From Clostridiales bacterium (GTDB lineage: Bacteria; Bacillota; Clostridia; TANB77; CAG-508), in contig SFKS01000004.1 of NCBI GenBank assembly GCA_004554705.1, forward strand, positions 1 to 64,000: a stretch of 64,000 nt of DNA, given 5' to 3'. The notes under the pieces are model-generated. The model did no database searches and was not told where the DNA came from. It saw nothing but the letters and a program-made list of their open reading frames with translations. Position numbers and translations under genes: made by a program. Shown here in pieces: positions 26,767-35,228 of the stretch; positions within the stretch are counted from its first letter, which is position 1, and each line of letters begins with the position of its first letter.

Positions 26767-28569
26767 CTAATCAGTAAATATTGCTGCAAATTCTTCACCG
26801 TCCACTTTTTCTTTTTCTAATAATAAGTTTGCAACTGTGTGTAATTTGTCACTGTGCATTGTTAATATTTCTTTTGCTTTATTATATCCATTATCTATTA
26901 TTTTCTTTACTTCCTCATCTATTTTTGCTGATGTTTCTTCACTATAATTTCTTGTTTGAGTCCAATCTCTTCCAAGGAATACCTCTTCTTGACCTGATCC
27001 AAATGTTATTGTTCCTAAAGTATCACTCATACCATATTTAGTTACCATATCTCTTGCTATTTTTGATGCTCTTTCAATATCATTGCTTGCTCCTGTTGAT
27101 ATGTCATCTAACACTATACTTTCAGCAACTCTTCCTCCTAGTAAAGATACTATACTTTCTTCCATTTCTATTTTAGACATAAAGTTTTTGTCTTCATCTG
27201 GTCTATACATTGTATATCCACCAGCCATACCACGTGGCACTATTGATATCTGATGTATTGTATCTTGTGTTGGTAAATAATGGCTTACTACCGCATGACC
27301 TGCTTCATGAAAAGCTACTAGTTTATTTTCTTTGTCACTTCTTATTCTACTTCTTTTTTCCGGACCCATTGTCACTTTTATCATTGCATCTTCAACTTCT
27401 TGCATATTTATTTCTTGTTTATTTCTCCTTGCTGCTAAAAGTGAAGCTTCATTCATTACATTTTCTAAATCTGCTCCTGAGAATCCTGCTGTGTTTTTTG
27501 CTATTATTTTTAGGTCAACATCTTCTCCCAGTTTTTTCTTTCTACTATGAACCTCTAGTATTTCTTCTCTTGCTTTTACATCTGGTGAAGAAACCACTAT
27601 TTGTCTGTCAAATCTTCCTGGTCTTAATAATGCTTTATCTAGTACGTCTGGTCTATTTGTTGCGGCTAAAACTATTACCCCTTCATTTGCTGAAAACCCA
27701 TCCATTTCAACTAGTAATTGATTTAGGGTTTGTTCTCTTTCATCATGTCCTCCTCCTAAACCTGCTCCTCTTTGACGTCCTACTGCATCAATTTCATCTA
27801 TAAAAACTATACATGGGGCATTTTTCTTTGCTTCGTTAAATAAATCTCTTACTCTTGATGCACCAACACCAACAAACATTTCTACAAAGTCTGAACCACT
27901 TATTATAAAGAATGGTACTCCTGCTTCTCCTGCAACTGCTTTTGCGAGTAATGTTTTACCTGTTCCTGGATGTCCTACAAGTAGAACTCCTTTTGGTATT
28001 CTTGCTCCCATATCTGTGAATTTCTTTGGTGACTTTAAGAATTCTACAATTTCTTGTAACTCTTCTTTTTCTTCGTCAACACCTGCAACATCTTTAAATG
28101 TTATTTTCCCCTTTTCTGATACTCCTATTACTCTTGCTCTACTCTTGCCGAAGGACATTGTTTTGTTTCCTCCACTTTGAGCAGTACTTGTTAATAAAAA
28201 CCAGAATACAAAGAATACTATTATTATAGTAAATGGTGATAGTAGTCCTAAAACTTTTATCCAAACTGATTGTGATTTTTCTTCAAATGTAAATTTCTGA
28301 GCTGCTATGTCATCACTTATTTCTGTCATAAATGAGTCAATGCTTGGTATGTTTACCTCTTTTTCTATTCTATCATTTTTTATTTTTACATATGCTTTGT
28401 TTCCATCAGACTCTAGTTTTATGCTTTCTACTTTGGAATTGTTTATTGCACCTACTAGTTCATCATATGACATTTTTGTTTCAGCATTTTCAAGTATTGC
28501 TGATATTAGTATTAAGCTCGCAATTCCTATTATTAGCCACATAACTATTGTTTTTAAACTATTTTTCAT
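26767..28569 (-). CDS. ftsH: ATP-dependent zinc metalloprotease FtsH
   Basis: This 600-aa membrane AAA+ protease has two transmembrane helices (MWLIIGIASLILISAIL; FTIIIVFFVFWFLL), Walker A GHPGTGKTLLAKA (usually GPPGTGKT), the second region of homology ATNRPDVLDKALLRPGRFDR, and the zinc site HEAGH. Start at 28569 after AAAGGTAAG. It degrades membrane and regulatory proteins. It follows tilS, the common tilS-ftsH order. Confidence 0.96.
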   Translation of the reverse strand: MKNSLKTIVMWLIIGIASLILISAILENAETKMSYDELVGAINNSKVESIKLESDGNKAYVKIKNDRIEKEVNIPSIDSFMTEISDDIAAQKFTFEEKSQSVWIKVLGLLSPFTIIIVFFVFWFLLTSTAQSGGNKTMSFGKSRARVIGVSEKGKITFKDVAGVDEEKEELQEIVEFLKSPKKFTDMGARIPKGVLLVGHPGTGKTLLAKAVAGEAGVPFFIISGSDFVEMFVGVGASRVRDLFNEAKKNAPCIVFIDEIDAVGRQRGAGLGGGHDEREQTLNQLLVEMDGFSANEGVIVLAATNRPDVLDKALLRPGRFDRQIVVSSPDVKAREEILEVHSRKKKLGEDVDLKIIAKNTAGFSGADLENVMNEASLLAARRNKQEINMQEVEDAMIKVTMGPEKRSRIRSDKENKLVAFHEAGHAVVSHYLPTQDTIHQISIVPRGMAGGYTMYRPDEDKNFMSKIEMEESIVSLLGGRVAESIVLDDISTGASNDIERASKIARDMVTKYGMSDTLGTITFGSGQEEVFLGRDWTQTRNYSEETSAKIDEEVKKIIDNGYNKAKEILTMHSDKLHTVANLLLEKEKVDGEEFAAIFTD

Positions 28570-28637
28570 ATATTTTCTTACCTTTCTTTTCTCTTGTTTG
28601 TCTATTAATATATCATACACTTGTGTTAATTTCAATA

Positions 28638-29624
28638 CTAATTTTCAAGTTTTAAAAAATAAATTTTTCCTTTTTTTATATACACTTTTATGCTTTTTAT
28701 TGGCATAATATATTTATTTCCTATATTGTTGTTACATAATTTTATAATATCATCTATATTTACTTTTTCTATTCCACTAGTTGTATGTACTACTTCATTT
28801 ATAGTATATAATATTATCCTTCTTTTTATTACTAATTCTAAATCGTTAAATTTCTTTAAGTCTAATATTATATTTTCATTTTCTTTTGTTGCCATTTGGC
28901 AGTATTCCTTTTTTACAATTTTTTGTATATATTCATTTTCTTCTGTTGCTACAGCTGATAGTCTGTTTATCGTTTTTATGATGTTAGGATTAAATTCTTT
29001 TTTTATATATGGAATTATTATGTTTCTTACTTTGTTTCTACTATATATGTTTTCATCATTTGATTCATCATATCTAGGATTTAAGCCGTTTTCTTTACAG
29101 TATTTTTCTATATCTGTTCTGTTTATATCAATTAGTGGTCTAATATATTTTTGTTCTCGCATCACTTCTATGCCTTTTAGTCCGGAAATTCCGCTTCCTC
29201 TTAATATATTTAAAATCACAGTTTCAGCTCTGTCATTTGAATTATGTGCTGTTGCTATTTTGTTTGAATCTGTTTCTGTTAGTATTTCATTAAAGAACTC
29301 ATATCTAATCTGTCTTCCAATCTCTTCTGTTCCTTTTTTTTGTTGTTTTGCTAAATATGTAACATTTTCTTTTTTGACAAAACATTTTATGTCTAATTTT
29401 TTGCAAAAGTTTTGAACATATTGTGTTTCACTATCTGCAGCTTCTCTTATCATATGATTTATATGTGCAACAAATATTTCTATTCCCAATTCTTGCTTTA
29501 AAGTATAAAGCACATGTAGTAGGCATATTGAGTCTGGTCCACCTGATACGCCTACTACTACTTTATCTCCTTTGTTTATTAAATTATATGTTTTAATAGT
29601 TTTTAAAACCTCGTCCTTTAACAT
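28638..29624 (-). CDS. tilS: tRNA(Ile)-lysidine synthase
   Basis: This 328-aa N-type ATP pyrophosphatase has the P-loop VGVSGGPDSICLLH and further ATP-site motifs (NSNDRAETVILNILRGSGISGLKGI, RPLIDINR). It converts C34 of tRNA-Ile2 to lysidine so that AUA is read as Ile. It is shorter than the long TilS form and lacks the far C-terminal domain. It follows dnaB by 8 bases. Confidence 0.94.
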   Translation of the reverse strand: MLKDEVLKTIKTYNLINKGDKVVVGVSGGPDSICLLHVLYTLKQELGIEIFVAHINHMIREAADSETQYVQNFCKKLDIKCFVKKENVTYLAKQQKKGTEEIGRQIRYEFFNEILTETDSNKIATAHNSNDRAETVILNILRGSGISGLKGIEVMREQKYIRPLIDINRTDIEKYCKENGLNPRYDESNDENIYSRNKVRNIIIPYIKKEFNPNIIKTINRLSAVATEENEYIQKIVKKEYCQMATKENENIILDLKKFNDLELVIKRRIILYTINEVVHTTSGIEKVNIDDIIKLCNNNIGNKYIMPIKSIKVYIKKGKIYFLKLEN

Positions 29625-29632
29625 TTATTCTC

Positions 29633-30973
29633 CTATTCTCTATATTTATCTAGGTTTGCAAATTTTGTATAGCTTCCCATCCATAACAATTCTATTGTTC
29701 CTGTTGCTCCTGCTCTATGCTTTGCCAAGATTATTTCTGCAATATTCTTTTTTTCTGAATCTTGATTATAATAATCATCTCTATAAATAAACATTACTAA
29801 ATCTGCATCCTGCTCTATTGCTCCAGATTCACGCAAATCTGAAAGCATTGGTTTGTGGTCTTGTCTTTTTTCTGATTCTCTTGATAATTGTGATAGTGCT
29901 ATTACTGGTACATCTAATTCTTTTGCTATTATTTTCAAAGATCTACTTATTTCTGAAATTTCTTGCTCACGGCTTGAGTTTTTCTTTCCACTACCTTGAA
30001 TTAATTGTAAATAGTCAATTACAACTAGTCCTATATTTTTTTCTAGTTTTAGCTTTCTACATTTTGCTCTTATTTCTGATATTGATATTCCAGGAGTATC
30101 ATCTATATATATAGGTGCTTCTGATAGTGGTCCTAAAGCTGTTGCAAGTTTTATCCAATCTTCTTCATCTATTTTCCCAGTCCTTACTTTGTTACTATCT
30201 ACCATTGCCTCACTACATAACATTCTGTTCACTAATTGTGTTTTAGACATTTCTAAATTAAAAATAGCTACTGGGACTTTCTCATTAATTGCTGCATTTG
30301 TAGCTATATTTAATGCGAAGGCTGATTTTCCCATTGCTGGTCTTGCAGCAATTAAAATCAGATCAGAATTATGTAGTCCTGCCGTCCTATTGTCTAAATC
30401 AGTAAATCCTGTTGCTATTCCGGTTACAGGTTGCTTTTGGTTATACAATTTTTCTAGTTCTGCAAAGGTTTCTACTAATACATCTTTAATTGGAGTATAG
30501 CCTTTTTGATTTTTATTTTGCATAATGTCAAAAATTTTCTTTTCTGCTTGATCTATTACATTATCAACCTCTTCATTTTGTGCATATCCTAAACCTTCAA
30601 TTTCTGTTGCTGTTTTGATAAGCTTTCTTAATATGGATTTTTCTTCTACTATTTTTATGTATTTATCACTATTTGCAACTAATGGTGCTCTATCAGGTAA
30701 GGTTGCTAAATATTCTATACCTCCTACCGCTTCAAATTTTTGCATTGAGGTCAATTCATCTTTTACTGTAATAATATCTATTGGTTCTCCTTTTGTATAT
30801 AAATTTAGCATTGCTTCGTATATATATTTATGGTCATCTCTGTAAAAATCTTCTGGTTTCAAAACCTCTATTGCATCTGATGTTGCATCTTGATCTATTA
30901 ACATGCACCCTAAAATTGCTTGCTCCGCCTCTATATCATGTGGTGGAATTTTTCCTACTTCCATCCTTTTCAC
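29633..30973 (-). CDS. dnaB: Replicative DNA helicase DnaB
   Basis: This 446-aa protein has an N-terminal domain (PPHDIEAEQAILGCMLID), a linker, and a RecA-like domain with Walker A AARPAMGKSAFALN, LVVIDYLQLIQG and SQLSRESEKR, as in DnaB. It unwinds DNA at the fork and is loaded by the dnaC product. It is in the rplI-dnaB-tilS-ftsH operon. Confidence 0.96.
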   Translation of the reverse strand: MKRMEVGKIPPHDIEAEQAILGCMLIDQDATSDAIEVLKPEDFYRDDHKYIYEAMLNLYTKGEPIDIITVKDELTSMQKFEAVGGIEYLATLPDRAPLVANSDKYIKIVEEKSILRKLIKTATEIEGLGYAQNEEVDNVIDQAEKKIFDIMQNKNQKGYTPIKDVLVETFAELEKLYNQKQPVTGIATGFTDLDNRTAGLHNSDLILIAARPAMGKSAFALNIATNAAINEKVPVAIFNLEMSKTQLVNRMLCSEAMVDSNKVRTGKIDEEDWIKLATALGPLSEAPIYIDDTPGISISEIRAKCRKLKLEKNIGLVVIDYLQLIQGSGKKNSSREQEISEISRSLKIIAKELDVPVIALSQLSRESEKRQDHKPMLSDLRESGAIEQDADLVMFIYRDDYYNQDSEKKNIAEIILAKHRAGATGTIELLWMGSYTKFANLDKYRE

Positions 30974-30983
30974 TCCTTGTTAT

Positions 30984-31439
30984 TTATACTTTTTGCTCTG
31001 CTGTTACGTTTATTGTTAAATCAGCATTCACTCCGTCTCCAAATTTTATTTCTGCTGTATATCTTCCTAGGTTCTTTATAGTTTCTTTTATGGTTATTTT
31101 TTTCTTATCTATTTCAAATCCATGTTCTTGTTTTAATGCTTCAGAAATTTCCTTTGAGGTTATTCCTCCAAAGATTTTGCTATTTTCTCCTGCTTTTGCT
31201 TTTATTGTTAATTCTATTTTCTCTAACTTTTTAGCAATTTCTTTATTTGCTTCTATCTCTGCTTTTTTCTTATTTGCTTCTGATGTTTTTTTAGCTTGTA
31301 ATTTTGCTAGGTTATCTTTTGTAGCTTCTATAGCTAGTTTCTTTGGAAACAAGTAATTTCTTACATATCCGTCATTTGCTTCTATTATTTGTTCCCTTTT
31401 TCCAACATTTTTTATGTCTTGTAATAAAATAACTTTCAT
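30984..31439 (-). CDS. rplI: 50S ribosomal protein L9
   Basis: This 151-aa bL9 starts MKVILLQDIKNVGKREQIIEANDGYVRNYL, then a long Lys/Glu-rich helix and a C-terminal domain (KIFGGITSKEISEALKQEHG). First gene of the rplI-dnaB unit. The ribosome site is GGAAG. Confidence 0.97.
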   Translation of the reverse strand: MKVILLQDIKNVGKREQIIEANDGYVRNYLFPKKLAIEATKDNLAKLQAKKTSEANKKKAEIEANKEIAKKLEKIELTIKAKAGENSKIFGGITSKEISEALKQEHGFEIDKKKITIKETIKNLGRYTAEIKFGDGVNADLTINVTAEQKV

Positions 31440-31574
31440 AATTTGCTCACTTCCTTTTATTTTTTACATATTATAGGATATCATAAAATGCTTGATTTTA
31501 CAAGAATTTTATAGAATAATTTTAGCCACTTGTTATTTTTTTATGCTTTTATTTTGAATTGTTTTTTTAAAACA

Positions 31575-31612
31575 AAAAACAACCCAGATACTTTATGCAT
31601 CTAGGTTGTTTT
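31575..31612. terminator. Terminator after the cell-wall hydrolase
   Basis: AAAAAACAACC ... GGTTGTTTTTT hairpin directly beyond the TAA at 31613. The symmetric A/T tails suit both directions. Confidence 0.82.
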
Positions 31613-32292
31613 TTAATCTAATGTTGTACTTGTTCTTCCTGTGCCTACTACATCTTCTTGTAATGAGCGCCATGTGTTACATCCTACAATTCCATCTGCT
31701 GCAAGTCCTCTTGAACGTTGATAGTTTCTTACTGCTTCTTCTGTTCTTGCTCCAAAGATTCCGTCTAATCCTCCTGTTCTAAATCCTAGTGTGTTTAAGT
31801 CATCTTGTGCTATTAAAACATAAGTGCTTATACTTCCTCTTCTAATTATTGGATATTCCTGTTGAACAAGCTGGTCGACCGGAAACGTTTATCAAAATGA
31901 ACCCAGGTAGGTGTTAAACTAGCTGGTTCAACATAGCTCCATACTCCAGATTCTCTAGCTATGTTTCTTAATCTATTTCTTTCGCTATTACTTAGTCTTT
32001 GCCCAACATCAAAAGCTACTCCAGCATAGTGTTGTGATTGGTTACTATGACCACCTTCCCATGGTCTTTTAAATGCAAAGCCTACTGGAATTGGATCTCC
32101 ATATAAATATCTTGTTGCATTCCAACTTTGCATTGCCCTTTTTGTTGTCCATAATGTGTTGCTTTTACTAGATCCTCTAAACTCTCTTACCAATAAACTT
32201 CTATTTGTATTGTAAGGCATTGGTTCATTTTCGTTTCTATAATATGTCTCTATTCTGTTGGTATCATTATTAAAAACAATTATCTTTGCCAT
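31613..32292 (-). CDS. M15-like peptidase with C-terminal peptidoglycan-binding domain (CGG +1 site plus another shift)
   Basis: The N-terminal part resembles M15-type D-Ala peptidases: HYAGVAFDVGQRLSNSERN and TWVHFDKRF supply His/Asp zinc ligands. The C-terminal domain is PG_binding_1 (LGFRTGGLDGIFG, LAADGIVGCNTWRSL). The 0-frame ends FRSTSLF. Skipping C at 31881 gives HFDKRFGRPACSTG, my expectation for this family. A second change after ACAGGA (about 31859) is still needed to enter YPIIRRGSISTYVLIAQDDL. That second site has no CGG; relative to TGGYP it looks like a 2-nt loss. The gene may be truly damaged. Confidence 0.75.
31879..31881 (-). other. In-frame CGG, +1 site of the cell-wall hydrolase
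   Basis: TTC CGG TCG. Skipping C gives Gly138 in KRFGRPACSTG. A further, non-CGG shift follows about 20 bases on. Confidence 0.75.
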
Positions 32293-32366
32293 AAAAATTC
32301 CTCCATAAAAGTATTAATATATTTTATGGTTTTTACAGGGATAATGTTCTGCTGATTAATCCGATA

Positions 32367-32870
32367 CTATTTATTATCAAAATAATTGCTTATTTCCTGT
32401 AAATTCTTAAAATTTGTTTGTCTTAATACTTCATATGCAACTATTGCAACAGAATTTGATAAATTTAACGATCTGAAATTTTCTCTCATTGGTATCCTTA
32501 TTGTTCTATCTAAATATTTTTGCAAAATATCCTCTGGTAATCCTTTAGTTTCTTTACCAAACAACAAAAATATTTCCTCCATTTTGTTATATTCTACATC
32601 AGAATAACAATGCTTACCCTTTGTTGTAGCAAAAAACATATTGTTTTTTGCTGGTGGATATTTAACTAAAAATTCTTCAAAAGATTCATGCATTTCTATA
32701 TCTAATTTATCCCAATAATCTAATCCTGCTCTTTTTAAATATTTATCAGACATTTCAAATCCTAATGGTTTTACTAAATGTAATTTCGCATTTATTATCG
32801 CACATGTTCTTGCAATATTTCCAGTATTTTGTGGAATTTCTGGTTCAACCATCACAATGTGTATTTTCAA
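32367..32870 (-). CDS. trmL: tRNA (cytidine34-2'-O)-methyltransferase TrmL
   Basis: This 167-aa minimal SPOUT methyltransferase has an N-terminal MKIHIVMVEPEIPQNTGNIARTCA-type start, LFGKETKGLPEDIL, RIPMRENFRSLNLSNSVAIVAYE. It methylates the wobble base of tRNA-Leu. It is an isolated gene upstream of the cell-wall hydrolase on the same strand. Confidence 0.93.
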   Translation of the reverse strand: MKIHIVMVEPEIPQNTGNIARTCAIINAKLHLVKPLGFEMSDKYLKRAGLDYWDKLDIEMHESFEEFLVKYPPAKNNMFFATTKGKHCYSDVEYNKMEEIFLLFGKETKGLPEDILQKYLDRTIRIPMRENFRSLNLSNSVAIVAYEVLRQTNFKNLQEISNYFDNK

Positions 32871-33018
32871 TATTAATCCCTCTTTTTCTTAAATTTCGCA
32901 TTTTATTTTAACATATTATATGACTTTTTTCAAATGGTATATTTAGTATGATAGTATTATTTTTTTATCTTATTAGACTTTTCCTAAAAAAAATTGTATT
33001 ATATATAAGAGGTGGAAA

Positions 33019-34626
33019 ATGGACGAAGATAAGAAATTATATAATGAGTTTTTAAGTGGCAATAAAATTGCCTTTGATAATCTGATTGGTAAATATCAAA
33101 AAAATGTAACTTACTTTATAAGCAGATATGTAAAAGATTTAGATGCTGCAGAAGACATTTTTCAAGATGTTGTTTTATATTTGTTGGAAAATCGATTTTC
33201 TTATGATTCCAAGTATTCTTTTAAATCATATTTGTACATAATAGCAAAGTCTAAAGCTATAAATTATATTAAAAAACATAATGTTGAAGAGGATATTAGT
33301 AAATATGAGAATAATGCTACACAAACTTTATTAGAAGATGTTATATTTTCCAATGAGCGAAAAGCCAAAATACAAAAGGTAATTAATAATTCAAAAACAG
33401 ATTATCAAATAGTTATATATCTAACTCAAATTGAGGGGTTAAGTTATAAGGAGACCTCTTTGATTATGGATAAAACTGAAAAACAAGTTAAAAACTTGGT
33501 ATATAATGCAAAAAAATCTCTTAAAAGATTATTAATTAGAGAAAGGATTATTGAGATGAAAAATAACAAATTTATAAGATTATTGTCTTTTATTTTAGTT
33601 GTTGCCATTGTTGTATCTGGAGTTGTATTTGCTACAAAGGTTATAATACAGAAAATAAATAATGCTAAATTAGTTGCATCTTTTACAGGTGTGAATGGAG
33701 ACATTAATGGCAATCAGGTTTGGGTAGGAACATTTAATCTTGCTTGGAATGAACTTTTGAAACAATTAAAATTAGACAAAATTGAATTTGAAGATGGAAC
33801 CCCTGAAATAGCTAATGAATTAAATAAAAAAACTTTTACAAAAGACTTTTTGTCTAAAAAAGACTATTATACAGTTGCAGGACCTGTAAGTGATAAACTT
33901 AAGAAAAAGATAGAAACAGATATTCAAAAAAAGTTTAATGAAAAAAGTGATATATTAGATAGGGTAGATTGGAGTGTTGCAGAAGGTCATTACTTGATAT
34001 ATTCTATGTTGAAAAAGGAATTTACTTTTGAGGTTCCTTTTCCAAAAAGAAATTCTGATACTTTTGGTAACAGTACAGAAAAAGTTAAATATTTCGGATT
34101 AGATGATAGTACAATTGAAAATACTTTTGATAATGTAGAAGCATTGTTCTATAACTCTACTAACGATTTTGCTGTAAAAATAAATACTAAAGAAGGAGAA
34201 GAATTATATTTATATAGAACAGATAATAAAAATTCTTTCTATAATTTATATGAAGAAATGCTATCAAAAGCTACTTTATATACTGGGAAAAAACATTTGG
34301 AAAGGGAAAAAGATAGGCTAAGAATACCTTTTATCAAAGTAAATGCGGATATAAACTATGATGAACTTTGTAATAAATATATTAAAGGTACAAATGCTTA
34401 TATTGACCAGGCAATTCAAACTGTAGATTTTGAACTAAATAATTATGGTGGTTTTGTAAAAAGCGAAGCTCTTATTGATGGATATTTGTGTATGTCAATA
34501 GAGGAACAAAGAGAATTTAATTTTACCAATACATTTGTGTTATTTATGAAAGAAAAAGATAAAGGAACTCCATATTTTGCTTTACTAGTTAATAATACTG
34601 ATGTTTTAGTAATTGCTGAAGATTAG
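33019..34626 (+). CDS. ECF-type sigma factor fused to a membrane-anchored extracytoplasmic domain
   Basis: Residues 1-175 or so are an ECF sigma factor: region 2 FISRYVKDLDAAEDIFQDVVLYLLE and region 4 YLTQIEGLSYKETSLIMDKTEKQVKNLVYNAKKSL. Without a stop it continues into one transmembrane helix (LLSFILVVAIVVSGVVFA) and about 320 residues outside the membrane that I do not recognise. Sigma and anti-sigma or sensor domains are normally separate genes. An internal ATG at 33556 (MKNNKFIRLL) preceded by AAAGG could yield the membrane part alone. GAGGTGG precedes the start. No partner gene is adjacent. Confidence 0.8.
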   Translation: MDEDKKLYNEFLSGNKIAFDNLIGKYQKNVTYFISRYVKDLDAAEDIFQDVVLYLLENRFSYDSKYSFKSYLYIIAKSKAINYIKKHNVEEDISKYENNATQTLLEDVIFSNERKAKIQKVINNSKTDYQIVIYLTQIEGLSYKETSLIMDKTEKQVKNLVYNAKKSLKRLLIRERIIEMKNNKFIRLLSFILVVAIVVSGVVFATKVIIQKINNAKLVASFTGVNGDINGNQVWVGTFNLAWNELLKQLKLDKIEFEDGTPEIANELNKKTFTKDFLSKKDYYTVAGPVSDKLKKKIETDIQKKFNEKSDILDRVDWSVAEGHYLIYSMLKKEFTFEVPFPKRNSDTFGNSTEKVKYFGLDDSTIENTFDNVEALFYNSTNDFAVKINTKEGEELYLYRTDNKNSFYNLYEEMLSKATLYTGKKHLEREKDRLRIPFIKVNADINYDELCNKYIKGTNAYIDQAIQTVDFELNNYGGFVKSEALIDGYLCMSIEEQREFNFTNTFVLFMKEKDKGTPYFALLVNNTDVLVIAED

Positions 34627-34743
34627 GTTTTATAAAGATATTTGTTCTTAAAGCAGGGACATGCATTGCTTGTCCGCAAAAAGCAATACTAATTAAATGG
34701 ATACCTTAGGTGATCCAAAAAATTAGAAATTTAAAGCCAAGAC

Positions 34744-34772
34744 GACCTAGCTTTCTTAATGAAAACTAGGTC
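34744..34772. terminator. Hairpin terminator
   Basis: GACCTAG / CTAGGTC stem between the sigma-fusion gene and the converging ASCH gene. Confidence 0.65.
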
Positions 34773-34775
34773 ATT

Positions 34776-35144
34776 CTATACATAAATAAATGATTGTGGT
34801 GCTGTTTTAACTCCGATGCATGATAAGTCCAAAGGTTTGTCATACTTCTTTATATTGTCTAATTTATATGCGACCGCCTTGGTTCTACCATCATAATATT
34901 TATTAAAGAACTCTAAGTCTATTCCTGATTCATTTCTTGTTCTTTTCCATATCTCCTGTGGAGAATCCTCTAAAATCTCTTCAATATTTGCTTCTCCTAC
35001 AATTTTTTTCACAGGATATGTACAATATATAATTATTTTATCTACATCTTCTCTGCATCTTATCTTTCTGTATTCATACTTTTTGCTTCCATTAAATATA
35101 TTTATTACATGTTCTGGATTAATTGATATTAATATTTTACACAT
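34776..35144 (-). CDS. ASCH/PUA-like domain protein
   Basis: This 122-aa protein starts MCKILISINPEHVINIFNGSKKYEYRK, the typical opening of ASCH/EVE PUA-like domains that bind RNA or modified nucleotides. ATG 35144 follows AAAGGAGAAGG. It lies 84 bases downstream of the PIN-GNAT-ASCH gene on the same strand. The two probably act together. Confidence 0.75.
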   Translation of the reverse strand: MCKILISINPEHVINIFNGSKKYEYRKIRCREDVDKIIIYCTYPVKKIVGEANIEEILEDSPQEIWKRTRNESGIDLEFFNKYYDGRTKAVAYKLDNIKKYDKPLDLSCIGVKTAPQSFIYV

Positions 35145-35228
35145 AACCTTCTCCTTTGTTTTCATTTATATAATTCATATTGTAGATTATAACAAACAAC
35201 TCTTTTTTTGTAAATAATTTTTATTTTT

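Noticed and set aside
31860..31881. CGA as a second shifting codon, suggested by the hydrolase gene
   Set aside because: CGA is read normally in frame elsewhere, for example in the restored trmD tail (NHRKID), so the second hydrolase shift is not explained by CGA.
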